This document shows positions 1-8,068 of a stretch of DNA of 64,000 nt, piece by piece (the stretch's first letter is position 1; the number at the start of each line of letters is the position of its first letter). A model generated the notes under the pieces. The model saw nothing but the letters and a program-made list of their open reading frames with translations. It had not been told where the DNA came from and did no database searches. Source of the DNA: Halohasta litorea (GTDB lineage Archaea; Halobacteriota; Halobacteria; Halobacteriales; Haloferacaceae); contig NZ_JANHDJ010000002.1 of NCBI RefSeq assembly GCF_024494645.1, positions 434,001-498,000 on the forward strand, given 5' to 3'. A program made the position numbers and the translations under genes.

Positions 1-1022
1 TGGGGACGATCGCGGCCGTCCAGTTCAGCTACAGGCGGTTTCGACCGACCGACCGGATCGCCCACCACAGACCGGTCTACGCCCATACGATCCTGACGTT
101 CCTCGTGTTCGCCTCGTGGCTGCCGCAACACGACCGGGCAACCGGCCGCATTCGCTTCGTGATTTCGCAGTTCCAACAGGTCGGAGTGACTGCCGGTGCC
201 GAAATGACCGAAACACAGACCTCCTCGCTGACCGCACTCGGCGGTAGCGTCGACGAGCTGTTCGTGAAACTGTTCGGCGTCGCTCTGATCGTCTCGCTGT
301 TCGCGGCCGTGCTCATGGCCGGGAACGTGTTGGGGCGGCTCGACGGTCGCACACCCGGCCGCAAAGCGTTACTGACCTACTTGACTGTCGGGCTCGTTCC
401 GCTCGGTCTGGCCTTCCTCTTCGTTTTCGCGGCCGATCAGGGAGACCACTACTTCCGCTTCATGGGCTTTATGATGGTCCCGGTGACGATCGTCGGCGCA
501 GTCGGGATCGCGAAGCTCGCATCGCGGCTCGAGGGGTCGGTCTCGCGGACGACAGTCGCGACGGGTCTCGTGGTGGTGTTTACGGTGATGATTGCGATGC
601 AGGGGCTCGCGGTGCATCCCTCGCCGTACTACTACCAGTCGAACGGCCACGTCACCGAGAGCTCGATGGATGGCTATTCGGTCGCCTTCGACCACCGCGT
701 CGAAGACACTGTCTTCATGGGAATCAGAGGCGGCCCCCGCCGGTACGTCCAGACCTACTACGGCCGACCGGCTGCCGACCAAATCGGGTTCCCCGGAACC
801 GGTGTCGGTGGGGAGGTGTTCGATTCAAATGTGTCGACGGCCTACGACGAAAACCGGTACCTCGGGGTCCAGGAGTCGAACTACGCCACCGAGGTCGAAC
901 TGTACGATGGGCTTCGGTACACAGAAGAGGGGTTCCAGTCGCTGGAGACCGCCGACAACATCTACCGGGTCCAGGACAACGGCGGCTTCACCCTGTATTT
1001 CATCGAGAACGGGGATAGCTGA
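1..1022 (+). CDS. Polytopic membrane protein, C-terminal part (surface glycan locus)
   Basis: The reading frame is open from base 3 with no credible start, so the gene begins upstream of the window; about 339 residues are visible. Hydrophobic segments in the first two thirds (for example around residues 80-105, 115-140, 150-170 and 180-205) suggest at least four membrane helices. A hydrophilic C-terminal domain of about 130 residues follows, rich in Tyr, Gly and acidic residues. The stop TGA overlaps the ATG of the flippase gene by one base (TGATG), so the two are probably co-transcribed. The layout resembles uncharacterised haloarchaeal membrane glycosyltransferases or polymerases, but no catalytic motif is visible in this part. 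The function is therefore inferred from context only. Confidence 0.75.
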   Translation, partial: GTIAAVQFSYRRFRPTDRIAHHRPVYAHTILTFLVFASWLPQHDRATGRIRFVISQFQQVGVTAGAEMTETQTSSLTALGGSVDELFVKLFGVALIVSLFAAVLMAGNVLGRLDGRTPGRKALLTYLTVGLVPLGLAFLFVFAADQGDHYFRFMGFMMVPVTIVGAVGIAKLASRLEGSVSRTTVATGLVVVFTVMIAMQGLAVHPSPYYYQSNGHVTESSMDGYSVAFDHRVEDTVFMGIRGGPRRYVQTYYGRPAADQIGFPGTGVGGEVFDSNVSTAYDENRYLGVQESNYATEVELYDGLRYTEEGFQSLETADNIYRVQDNGGFTLYFIENGDS

Positions 1023-2512
1023 TGGCGTTCGCTGACCGGATCGCCCACGGCGTCAAAGCGAGCTTTGCGGCCCGGCTAGTCAAGATCGGCACGAACGCGC
1101 TGCTGTTGGTCCTCCTGACCCGGTTCCTCTTTACTACCGACCAGTACGGGCTGTTGTACACGGTGATCTCGGTCGTCGGCGTCGCGTCGATGTTTGCGAC
1201 TCTCGGCCTGCCGTCGTCGGCCGCGCGATACGTCGCCGAGTACTCCGAGAGCGATCCCTCGCAGGTGCCGCGGATCCTCAAGGTGTCGGTGCTGTTCGTC
1301 CTCGGCTTCGGTCTGTTGACCGCGGTCGTCGTGGCGGCCTTCAACACCCAGATCGCCGCCCTCGTCGGCGAAAGCGCGGTCGCGCCGCTGCTGTTCGTTG
1401 CGGCGATCTACGTCGTCTTCGAGTCGCTCCACAAGTATCTGACCGGGATCTTTCAGGGGCTCAACGAGATCGCGCTGAGTGCGGCGGTCAACGCCACCGC
1501 CCAGATCGGTCGGCTCTGCTTTGCGGTCGCCCTCGTCGTCATCGGCTTCGGCGTCTGGGGGGCGCTGGCGGGCTATCTGCTCGGCTTCGTCCTGTCGGTC
1601 GCCATCGGCGGCTACCTGCTGTACACGCGGTTCTATCAGACGCTTCCCTCGGCCGACGAGACCGAAGACGGCCTCGTCAGGCGAATCCTCGAATACAGCG
1701 TCCCCCTGACGGCGACCCGTGGGGCGACCGTGGTCGACAAGAAGATCGACACGATACTCGTCACCTCCATCGCCGGACTGACGCCCGCCGCGTTCTACGC
1801 GGTCGCCAAGCAGATCTCGGAGGCCTGCGTTGCTCCGGCGAGTTCGCTGGGGTATACGATCTCGCCGGCGTTCGGCGAGGACAAGGCTGGCGACCGGCTC
1901 GAACGCGCTGCCCGGCTCTACGAGTACTCGCTGGAACACATCCTGATCTTCTACATTCCCGCGACGGTCGGCCTGATTTTGGTCGCCGAGCCGACGATGC
2001 GCCACGTCTTCGGTCAGGACTACCTCGGCGCGACGACGGTGGTGCAGGTGTTCAGCCTGTTCATCCTCGCGAACGCGGTCAACAAGATCACCACCGACAG
2101 TCTCGATTACCTCGGTCGGGCACGGATTCGGGCGATATTTAAGGGTGGGATGGCCGTCGGCAACGTCTCGCTGAATCTGCTGTTGATTCCGATCTACGGG
2201 GCGACAGGTGCCGCAGCCGCCTCCGTCGTCACGTTCGGCAGCTACACCCTCCTCAACGTGTATATCATCACCACCGAACTCCCGATCCAGTTCGGGCGGG
2301 TCACGGGGTCGATCGGCCGGATCGTCCTCATCGCTGGGATTATGGGTGTCGGCGTTTGGCTCCTGTTGCCCTACGTGACCGGGATCGGGACGCTGGTGGC
2401 GGTCATCGGTGTCGGTGGGGGGATCTGGTTGGCGCTCTCGGCGGTGTGGGGTGTGATCGATATCGAACAGCTGTGGTCCTACGTCATGCCCTCGTCGTCG
2501 AGCGCCGAGTAA
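1022..2512 (+). CDS. Polysaccharide/oligosaccharide flippase (Wzx/MATE-like)
   Basis: A 496-residue, almost entirely hydrophobic protein with about 12-14 predicted helices. Its N-terminal region (residues 1-80, including ARLVKIGTNALLLVLLTRFL and PSSAARYVAEY) is typical of the polysaccharide biosynthesis/MVF superfamily that flips lipid-linked glycans across the membrane. Its length is normal for the family. The start ATG overlaps the stop of the preceding membrane-protein gene, so translation is likely coupled. The gene ends about 40 nt from the convergent oxidoreductase gene. It is probably the exporter of the lipid-linked glycan assembled by this locus; the substrate is inferred. Confidence 0.88.
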   Translation: MAFADRIAHGVKASFAARLVKIGTNALLLVLLTRFLFTTDQYGLLYTVISVVGVASMFATLGLPSSAARYVAEYSESDPSQVPRILKVSVLFVLGFGLLTAVVVAAFNTQIAALVGESAVAPLLFVAAIYVVFESLHKYLTGIFQGLNEIALSAAVNATAQIGRLCFAVALVVIGFGVWGALAGYLLGFVLSVAIGGYLLYTRFYQTLPSADETEDGLVRRILEYSVPLTATRGATVVDKKIDTILVTSIAGLTPAAFYAVAKQISEACVAPASSLGYTISPAFGEDKAGDRLERAARLYEYSLEHILIFYIPATVGLILVAEPTMRHVFGQDYLGATTVVQVFSLFILANAVNKITTDSLDYLGRARIRAIFKGGMAVGNVSLNLLLIPIYGATGAAAASVVTFGSYTLLNVYIITTELPIQFGRVTGSIGRIVLIAGIMGVGVWLLLPYVTGIGTLVAVIGVGGGIWLALSAVWGVIDIEQLWSYVMPSSSSAE

Positions 2513-2551
2513 CGCCGACGGGCGCACGCGGATCGGAAAACGAGTTCGAGG

Positions 2552-3682
2552 TCAGTCGTCGGATGGGACTTCCGACTCCGCCGAGCCGTCGGAGTCGGTG
2601 GTCGCCGCCGTCTCCGTCTGGGGGACGCTGTCGCGGATCGCCTCCTGGAGCTTGACCGTCCAGCGGGCCTCGTCGACCGAGACGGGCGGTTCGGTGCCGG
2701 TCAACAGCGCTTCGGCCTCCGCGTCGAACTGGTAGTAGCTGCCGTTGCGCTCCATGGCGGTCTCCCACTCACCCGCGCGCTTGTCCTTGAGAACGACCCC
2801 GACGTTTTCGGCCGTCCCGCGGACGCGATCGACGATCTGGTCGATGTTGTTCTGCGCGCGGGCCAGCGCCGAGGCCTTGTAATCGCGGTCGAGCCGGACG
2901 AGCGTTTGGGAGACGAGGTCGGCCGCCAGCGTCGACTCCGAGCCGTGGACATAGAGGATTCTGACGGGCTTGGTCCCAGAGAGCATCTTGATCGTACACA
3001 GCGTCCCCGCCTCGCTGACATACTGGAGCTGGGCGCAGTCGTAGCCGAACTCCATCTCGTAGTCGCCGACCAGACTCGTCTGGGCGGCCACGTCCGCGTC
3101 GCTCCGGGGTAAGCCGCCCGCGTTGAGCCCGAGATACAGCGGGTGGGGGAGTCCCTCCTCGAACTCCCCGCCGAGGAGTTCGAAGTTCCAGGCCCCACGG
3201 TTGGCCGTGTCGGGTTCGGTCGAGCCCGTATATAAGAGGTCGACGCCCCGGAGCTTGCCGAGTTCGCCCGACTCGATCTCTTCGAGGACGGTCCGCATCA
3301 CGAGGCCGAACTTGTGGTTGTGGACGACCGAAAACGGCACGTCCTCCCGCTCGGCGACCGCCGCGAGCTCCTCGAACTCCTCGATGGTTTCGGTGACCGG
3401 CTTTTCGACCAGCGTCGGCACCCCGGCTTCGAGCACCTCGGTTGCGACCGCGAGGTGGGTCTGGGGCGGCGTACAGACGTGGACCCAGTCGAGACGTTCG
3501 GACTCCAGGAGCTCACCCACATCGAAGTACGCCTTGATCCCGTAGGAGGTGGCTTTTGCTCTGGCCGTCTCCTCGTCGAGATCACAGATCGCTACCAGCT
3601 CGGTCTTCGGGTTTTGAGCGAGCCCCGAGAGATGGTTTTCGGATACAGTCCCGCCACCGATAACAGCCGTTCGAAGCGACAT
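2552..3682 (-). CDS. Gfo/Idh/MocA-family oxidoreductase
   Basis: A 376-residue NAD(P)-dependent sugar dehydrogenase-like protein. The N-terminal Rossmann motif is IGGGTVSENH, and a VEKPVTE segment carries the EKP motif of the family. A C-terminal alpha/beta domain follows, then an acidic tail. The frame allows ATG at 3700, 3691 or 3682. I chose 3682 because translation then opens directly with the Rossmann strand (MSLRTAVIGGG), and the ATAACAAA motif falls 29-30 nt upstream, as at two other genes here. It probably oxidises a sugar nucleotide or glycan sugar. It has low similarity to the second Gfo/Idh protein at 9210 and is likely not redundant with it. Confidence 0.85.
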   Translation of the reverse strand: MSLRTAVIGGGTVSENHLSGLAQNPKTELVAICDLDEETARAKATSYGIKAYFDVGELLESERLDWVHVCTPPQTHLAVATEVLEAGVPTLVEKPVTETIEEFEELAAVAEREDVPFSVVHNHKFGLVMRTVLEEIESGELGKLRGVDLLYTGSTEPDTANRGAWNFELLGGEFEEGLPHPLYLGLNAGGLPRSDADVAAQTSLVGDYEMEFGYDCAQLQYVSEAGTLCTIKMLSGTKPVRILYVHGSESTLAADLVSQTLVRLDRDYKASALARAQNNIDQIVDRVRGTAENVGVVLKDKRAGEWETAMERNGSYYQFDAEAEALLTGTEPPVSVDEARWTVKLQEAIRDSVPQTETAATTDSDGSAESEVPSDD

Positions 3683-3706
3683 CGAGTCCATATGGCACAA
3701 CGGGCT

Positions 3707-3716
3707 ATTTTGTTAT
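3707..3716 (-). promoter_or_regulatory. ATAACAAA-motif promoter element of the Gfo/Idh gene
   Basis: Read on the minus strand the sequence is cATAACAAAAT. Its centre is 29-30 nt upstream of the chosen ATG at 3682, the usual position of an archaeal TATA box for a leaderless transcript. It is one of twelve copies of the motif in the glycan locus. Confidence 0.6.
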
Positions 3717-4125
3717 GGGCCTGTATCCCGTCGACGATCCCGCTGGCCGGTCGCTGTGACCGGACTCCCGACGGTCGCTTTCGGTAGGCCGAGGGGCACA
3801 TTACAGGGCTGTCGACTCGACGCGAGGTATTCGCTTCTTACTTCGTAGTTATATACTATCGTTTGTGTGGTCGTCCTGGCAACCGTGCTGCCAGCCCGAG
3901 CGGCGCTGTGTCGAGGGATCGATCCGAGTTCAGACTGCGTCTATAAATTACAAACATATGTTTGTAACAGTTGCTCGGTGAATGGGCGTTAGCTTCCGAC
4001 TATTACGATTTCAATTTCTGAGAAGAGTGGTAAGAGGCTCCTAAACTCCGGTTTCTCCATGACGTGATGCCTATAAATCCAGTTTTCTGTGAATAAACTC
4101 GAGATAACAGAAACGCTTTTGAATA
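3717..4125. other. Divergent intergenic region
   Basis: About 410 bases without a convincing gene. It separates the minus-strand oxidoreductase from the plus-strand HalOD1 gene. It contains AT-rich patches near 3838-3855 and 3940-3970, and a perfect 20-bp palindrome listed separately. No motif copy reads rightward here. Confidence 0.6.
3948..3967. promoter_or_regulatory. Perfect 20-bp palindrome (possible operator)
   Basis: The half-site TTACAAACAT is followed immediately by its exact reverse complement ATGTTTGTAA. A gap-free AT-rich palindrome is a typical binding site for a dimeric regulator. It lies about 190 nt upstream of the HalOD1 gene and 265 nt upstream of the minus-strand oxidoreductase. 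The regulator is unknown. Confidence 0.5.
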
Positions 4126-4482
4126 ATGTATTCTACTCGCCAGTGTACGCTCACTATGATAGAAGACATCTCTCCGGGCACCCACGAGCCGACAGACCGA
4201 TCGGATACCCAGACACACCGCTTTCGACACGACCCACAGGAACAGTCAATCGTTGTCTCGATTATCCGGGCAGTGGCATCCGTTTCGGGGATCGATCCAC
4301 TCTCAGTGGAGCCCCGTCTGTACGACGTGGTCGACCCGGATGCCCTCGAAACGCTGCTCGGAGCCGACTCGGCTGGCAGTGACCTCCAGGTCTCGTTTCC
4401 CTTCGGAAGCTGTGCGGTAACCGTAACCGCCGCTGGCACGATTCTCGTCCACGGCGATACGGCCGAAAACTGCGGGTCTTGA
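4126..4482 (+). CDS. HalOD1 domain small protein
   Basis: A small acidic haloarchaeal protein of 118 residues from ATG 4126, or 108 from ATG 4156. Residues about 40-110 carry the HalOD1 (halobacterial output domain 1) pattern: an SIIRAVASVSG helix, a 'PLSVEPRLYDVVDPDALETLL' type segment and a final beta hairpin with SFPFGSCAVTV. The family is usually a stand-alone or receiver-linked output module of unknown biochemical role. The 4156 start (MIEDIS) is an equally good choice because the domain begins later. A second HalOD1 protein lies at 29226. Confidence 0.75.
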   Translation: MYSTRQCTLTMIEDISPGTHEPTDRSDTQTHRFRHDPQEQSIVVSIIRAVASVSGIDPLSVEPRLYDVVDPDALETLLGADSAGSDLQVSFPFGSCAVTVTAAGTILVHGDTAENCGS

Positions 4483-4584
4483 GCGACAGGGACCGATCAC
4501 TGACGTGGTTATTATTGTGTATCGTATCCGCGTTTTGAGTGGTACCTCTACATTTTTATATTAGTGTGTTGAATGTGGCTCTGT

Positions 4585-4695
4585 ATGTCTGATTGGCTGA
4601 CGGACGAAGAGTTAGACCGCATCTCACAGTTCGTAGAGACGCCTGCCTACGCACGGCGTCCCGAGATGCTTCTGCCGGACTCCGACGACGAGTAA
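4585..4695 (+). CDS. 36-residue acidic small protein
   Basis: An open frame from ATG 4585 to TAA 4695 encodes 36 residues beginning MSDWLTDEELDRISQF and ending in four acidic residues. A strong TATA-like stretch (TTTTTATATTA, about 4552-4562) is centred near -28 from the ATG, as expected for a leaderless haloarchaeal mRNA. The Asp/Glu-rich composition is normal for halophile proteins. I do not recognise the family; it may act with the adjacent wHTH regulator. Confidence 0.55.
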   Translation: MSDWLTDEELDRISQFVETPAYARRPEMLLPDSDDE

Positions 4696-4812
4696 TGGTT
4701 CCGACCGATCGCCTGCTAACTACACCACGTGTTCGTGTGTGCCCTCCAGTCAGTGGCCGTTGTCACTGACGATTTCTGTCGACTGAGCGAGTGTTTCGAA
4801 ACAGAGGACGGC

Positions 4813-5109
4813 TCAGTCGATGAGGTTTTTCGCCTGTATCTGTTCCCAGAGCTCCTCGCCGCGTTCGGTAACGCCATAGACGCGTCCTTTCTTCCGCTCT
4901 TCGGGCACGAGCAGCTCGACGAGCGACCGTTCTCTGAGCCGACCGAGGGCTCGTGAAACGTGTGTGATGCCAATGCCGGAGTCTTCAGCGATCCGAGAGG
5001 GTGTTGCCGGGCCGTCGGCCAGTCGTTTCAACACCGCGATCCGATACTGAGAGCTGATTACGAATCCGATTTCATCCCAATCTTCTGCCATTTCTTGTAC
5101 CTCTGTCAT
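4813..5109 (-). CDS. Winged-helix transcriptional regulator (MarR/ArsR-like)
   Basis: A 98-residue single-domain protein. Residues 15-75 form a winged helix-turn-helix: 'QYRIAVLKRLADGPATPSRIAE' is followed by the recognition helix 'GITHVSRALGRLRER' and a wing around 'KKGRVYGVTERGEEL'. Such compact regulators usually bind as dimers and often autoregulate. The gene sits convergent to the 36-residue ORF and divergent from the zinc-finger gene. No ligand domain is present. Its target is unknown. Confidence 0.82.
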   Translation of the reverse strand: MTEVQEMAEDWDEIGFVISSQYRIAVLKRLADGPATPSRIAEDSGIGITHVSRALGRLRERSLVELLVPEERKKGRVYGVTERGEELWEQIQAKNLID

Positions 5110-5536
5110 TGTGTCTCACTGCGGATCTCCCGTGTCGATTCGAAGGCTGGAATGCAGGGCCGACATCGACCGGCTCGTAACCTATCCAACACCGGTAGAC
5201 CGCGCTCGATCGGTCTCATCGCGGGCGTCACACGGGACGAGCTATCCCAGTGGGTGAGCGTGCTGTGCAGCTACGCCTCCCGCATTGCGCCGCAGCCTCT
5301 GTGCTAATGACCCCTTCTGTACATATGAGGTTGGCGATGCTACCCCTCTGTTACAGACTGTTTACGCGCTGTTTCCGGGTATTTCTCATATTATCCGTCG
5401 TTTGGATCATCTTACCATCTCGGTAATCTCGGCTGAACTATGTTTACCTTGTTGACAGCTCCGGTCAGGGTGAAGACAGTCCTCGAGACGGGAACATTCC
5501 ATCGGCAAACGGTCCGAAACGGTCCTATGGCAGATT
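5110..5536. other. Divergent intergenic region
   Basis: About 430 bases between the wHTH gene and the zinc-finger gene. I see no convincing coding sequence. The only clear signal is the ATAACAAAGC motif at its right end. An upstream in-frame ATG at 5440 was rejected as the zinc-finger start because that would place the motif inside the gene. Confidence 0.5.
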
Positions 5537-5546
5537 ATAACAAAGC
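5537..5546 (+). promoter_or_regulatory. ATAACAAAGC motif upstream of the zinc-finger gene
   Basis: An exact copy of the consensus (ATAACAAAGC). Its centre is 27-28 nt upstream of ATG 5569, so it sits where a TATA box would lie for a leaderless transcript. This spacing supports 5569 as the true start. Confidence 0.65.
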
Positions 5547-5568
5547 CGATCGGCTTCCTGCGGCCACC

Positions 5569-5757
5569 ATGGACACACTCCACCCCCAGGAGACCACCGG
5601 TGAACACCGGTCGACCAAACGGCAGTGTCAGAACTGTGGTCACTACGTCACAAAGCAGTTCGTCCGTGTGTTCGGTGCGAACGACGGCTCACTCTACGGC
5701 TGTCTCAGCTGTTTGACGCTCCGGGACCTCCGCGAAGGCGGCGGAAAACAGCCATAG
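5569..5757 (+). CDS. Small zinc-ribbon protein (DUF7563-like)
   Basis: A 62-residue protein from ATG 5569. It has two CxxC pairs, CQNCG and CLSC, about 25 residues apart, which form a likely four-Cys zinc site around 'HYVTKQFVRVFG'. The pattern matches short haloarchaeal zinc-finger proteins annotated as DUF7563. An in-frame ATG at 5440 would give 105 residues, but its extra segment lacks halophile composition and contains the promoter motif. Sharing the glycan-locus motif suggests co-expression with the surface genes. Its role, perhaps nucleic-acid or protein binding, is unknown. Confidence 0.72.
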   Translation: MDTLHPQETTGEHRSTKRQCQNCGHYVTKQFVRVFGANDGSLYGCLSCLTLRDLREGGGKQP

Positions 5758-5820
5758 AACGACCACTAGCTGATTTTTCAACCCGCTCTCCGGGGACGCC
5801 TAGCCACCGATCGTGGTGTC

Positions 5821-6363
5821 TCACTCCTGTTCGATGAGGTTTGTTGGCAACTCGGTTCGTTCCCGCCGCACCGAAACGTAGTGGACGGCCGCGACCGCAC
5901 CGAACGCGACGAGCACTGCGGCCCCAATCAGGAACTGTACGCCGGTCGAGACACCGATGATTCCGGCGATGACGTACAGTATCAGTCCACCGCCCGCGAG
6001 GAGCAGATAGTAGTACTGCCAGGGTCGGGCGTCCGTCTGCTGTTGGAAGTACTCGCCGATCTCACCGGCTCCCGAGGCGAGTTCGACCATCCCCGTTTCG
6101 GCGTCGTAGCTCACCGCCCCCGCGTCTTCGAGTTTCGGGATATGGGTCTGGTACAGCGAGACGTAGGTTCGCTTGCGCTGTTGACTCGAGAGATCGTCGA
6201 CCGAGACCTCGTTTTCGATCGCCGCGATCTCGGCGGCGAGCTCGCTCAGCCGAACGGGGCCGTCTGCCTGCTTGAGGTAGTGCAAGACGAACCGACGCCT
6301 GGAGTTGCTTAGGAGGTCGAAAACCTGATCTTGTGACAGCGGTTGGTAATCAGTGTCTGACAT
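5821..6363 (-). CDS. DUF7344 membrane-anchored winged-helix protein
   Basis: A 180-residue protein. Residues 10-95 form a wHTH typical of haloarchaeal DUF7344: 'DQVFDLLSNSRRRFVLHYL', then the conserved 'SSQQRKRTYVSLYQTHIPKLEDAG'. Two membrane helices follow (about 117-136 and 141-163), then a short basic tail. Membrane-tethered regulators of this family often neighbour surface-glycan and S-layer genes. A close relative lies at 26296 near the other end of the locus. A weaker motif copy (GTAACAAAGT, 6449-6458) reads toward this gene. It is a candidate regulator of the locus, but this is inference only. Confidence 0.85.
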   Translation of the reverse strand: MSDTDYQPLSQDQVFDLLSNSRRRFVLHYLKQADGPVRLSELAAEIAAIENEVSVDDLSSQQRKRTYVSLYQTHIPKLEDAGAVSYDAETGMVELASGAGEIGEYFQQQTDARPWQYYYLLLAGGGLILYVIAGIIGVSTGVQFLIGAAVLVAFGAVAAVHYVSVRRERTELPTNLIEQE

Positions 6364-6718
6364 TCGGAATTGATATGTTGGTATTGGTGTGGTTACCCGA
6401 TATCCGTCGGGCTTACGTGAGATTCGACTGAATACACACCAGTCCTATACTTTGTTACGAGTCTGTTATTTGCAGTAAGGGCCTGTTTCTCCACGCGTGC
6501 CGAGGATTAGTTGCAGTCTGCGGACCGTCAGCGACAACGTGGTCACTGCTGACAATCTACCGTTTACCGTCGTGTTCCCCGTCTCCCATCGGTAGGGGAT
6601 AGATACGATACGCTGACGGCGGCTACAATGGACGGCATAACAAAGCCACGTCCCGCGTCGTACAAGTCCGTATGTATCACATCCGACCCATCCACGATTT
6701 CGGCGAGAGCCATCCCGA
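6364..6718. other. Divergent promoter region with motif copies
   Basis: About 355 bases without a gene. A weak motif copy, GTAACAAAGT, reads leftward (6458 to 6449) toward the DUF7344 gene. An exact copy reads rightward at 6637-6646 toward the DUF1616 gene. No other structure was recognised. Confidence 0.5.
6637..6646 (+). promoter_or_regulatory. ATAACAAAGC motif upstream of the DUF1616 gene
   Basis: An exact consensus copy about 78 nt upstream of ATG 6719. If it acts as a core promoter, transcription would start near 6670 and leave a leader of about 50 nt. Confidence 0.55.
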
Positions 6719-7849
6719 ATGACGTTGCGCGAATCCAGCGAGTCACGGCTCGCACTCTCCGGGCGGACGGTTCCGATCGATATGGTCGTCGTTTCGGTCG
6801 CCGTCCTCGCCAGCCTCCTGGTCTACTACGTCGTCCCGTCGACGCCGCTGCGGTTTCTGGTATCGGTCCCGCTACTGTTGTTTTTCCCCGGCTACGTGCT
6901 TGTCGGGATACTGTTCCCGCGACACGGGGAGGTCGATCGCTCCGGCTCGAACGGGAACGGATCGCTTGCGACGATCCGCGACCTGGGGCGTATCACGATT
7001 CCCGAACGGGCGGCCCTCTCGGTCGGGCTGAGTGTCGCGGTCGTCCCGTTCTACGGCTTCGGCCTCGAACTCCTCCCGGTCGAGGCCTTCGGTGGAGTGA
7101 TCATCCCAACGCTGGTCGGGGCCGTCCTGATCGGTGCGCTGGTCGCTTCCGCCCGGCGGCTCCGCGTCCCGACCAACGAACGGTTTAGCCTCCCGCTGGA
7201 GGCGATCGGTGCCGCGATAACGGCCCCGTTCAGCGGGCCGATGCCGCGGGCCGAACGGATCGCCACCATCGCGCTGGCGGCGACCGTCCTGCTTGCGGTC
7301 TTCTCGGTCGGCTACGTCTTTGCGGTGCCACAGGACGGCGAGCAGTTCACCGATCTTCGCGTGATGACCGAATCGCCGGGCGGCGAGCTGACCCTCGGCG
7401 ACTACCCCGACCGGATCGGCGTCGACGAGACCGCCGAGTTCGTGATCGGCATCGACAACCGGGAGGGTGAGTCCCGTGAGTATACGGTCGTCGTTGTGGC
7501 CGAACAGGTGATCGACAACGAGGGCTCGGTGACGGCGATCGAATCGACCGAGCTGGGTCGCTTCGAGACGACACTCGACGGTGGCGAGCGCGCCCTCCAG
7601 GAACAGACGGTAACGCCCGAATCACCGGGCGAGTTCCGGCTGAGCTACTACCTGTATACGGGTGAACCACCAGCCGAGCCGGGCGCGGACAGCGCCTACC
7701 GGAACGTCCACCTCACCGTGACTGCGGTCGACGAGGCCGGGAGCGACGCTGGCGACGAGTTCACGGTCGACGGCGAAATCAGCGACGAACAGACAGAAAT
7801 CGAACAGATAGACGACGACCCGAACGCTGTCGGGTCGCCATCCCGCTGA
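6719..7849 (+). CDS. DUF1616 family membrane protein
   Basis: A 376-residue protein. Four to six membrane helices lie in roughly the first 205 residues (about 21-41, 45-66, 98-118, 122-143 and 180-203). They include the 'LLLFFPGYVLVGILFPRHGE' segment characteristic of DUF1616 proteins. After about residue 205 comes an extracellular beta-rich domain ('GVDETAEFVIGIDNREGESREYTVVV'), resembling the NEW/CARDB-like folds of surface proteins, and then an acidic tail. Genes of this family are commonly found in haloarchaeal glycosylation/EPS loci, but the biochemical role is not known. It precedes the aminotransferase operon. Confidence 0.82.
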   Translation: MTLRESSESRLALSGRTVPIDMVVVSVAVLASLLVYYVVPSTPLRFLVSVPLLLFFPGYVLVGILFPRHGEVDRSGSNGNGSLATIRDLGRITIPERAALSVGLSVAVVPFYGFGLELLPVEAFGGVIIPTLVGAVLIGALVASARRLRVPTNERFSLPLEAIGAAITAPFSGPMPRAERIATIALAATVLLAVFSVGYVFAVPQDGEQFTDLRVMTESPGGELTLGDYPDRIGVDETAEFVIGIDNREGESREYTVVVVAEQVIDNEGSVTAIESTELGRFETTLDGGERALQEQTVTPESPGEFRLSYYLYTGEPPAEPGADSAYRNVHLTVTAVDEAGSDAGDEFTVDGEISDEQTEIEQIDDDPNAVGSPSR

Positions 7850-7909
7850 ACGGTGTCTCTCGGGAATACCGACAGGGTAAGCAGGCTACTACCTGCCTCA
7901 AATGGAATC

Positions 7910-7919
7910 ATAACAAAGG
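7910..7919 (+). promoter_or_regulatory. ATAACAAAGG motif upstream of the aminotransferase operon
   Basis: A nine-of-ten match to the consensus, about 155 nt upstream of the ATG at 8069. The long distance implies a 5' leader of roughly 120 nt or a role other than core promoter. Confidence 0.5.
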
Positions 7920-8068
7920 CCGAAACCCGTTTTTTCACTGACACTGTGGCCGTGGTCCGTCTGTCACGGCTGGACCCCCATCGTATCCGTCATAATGTAT
8001 CCGACACACACTGCCACCGACACCGGTACCGTATCGCTCACCGAGGGGCCGCCAGCCTGGAGGCCCCG

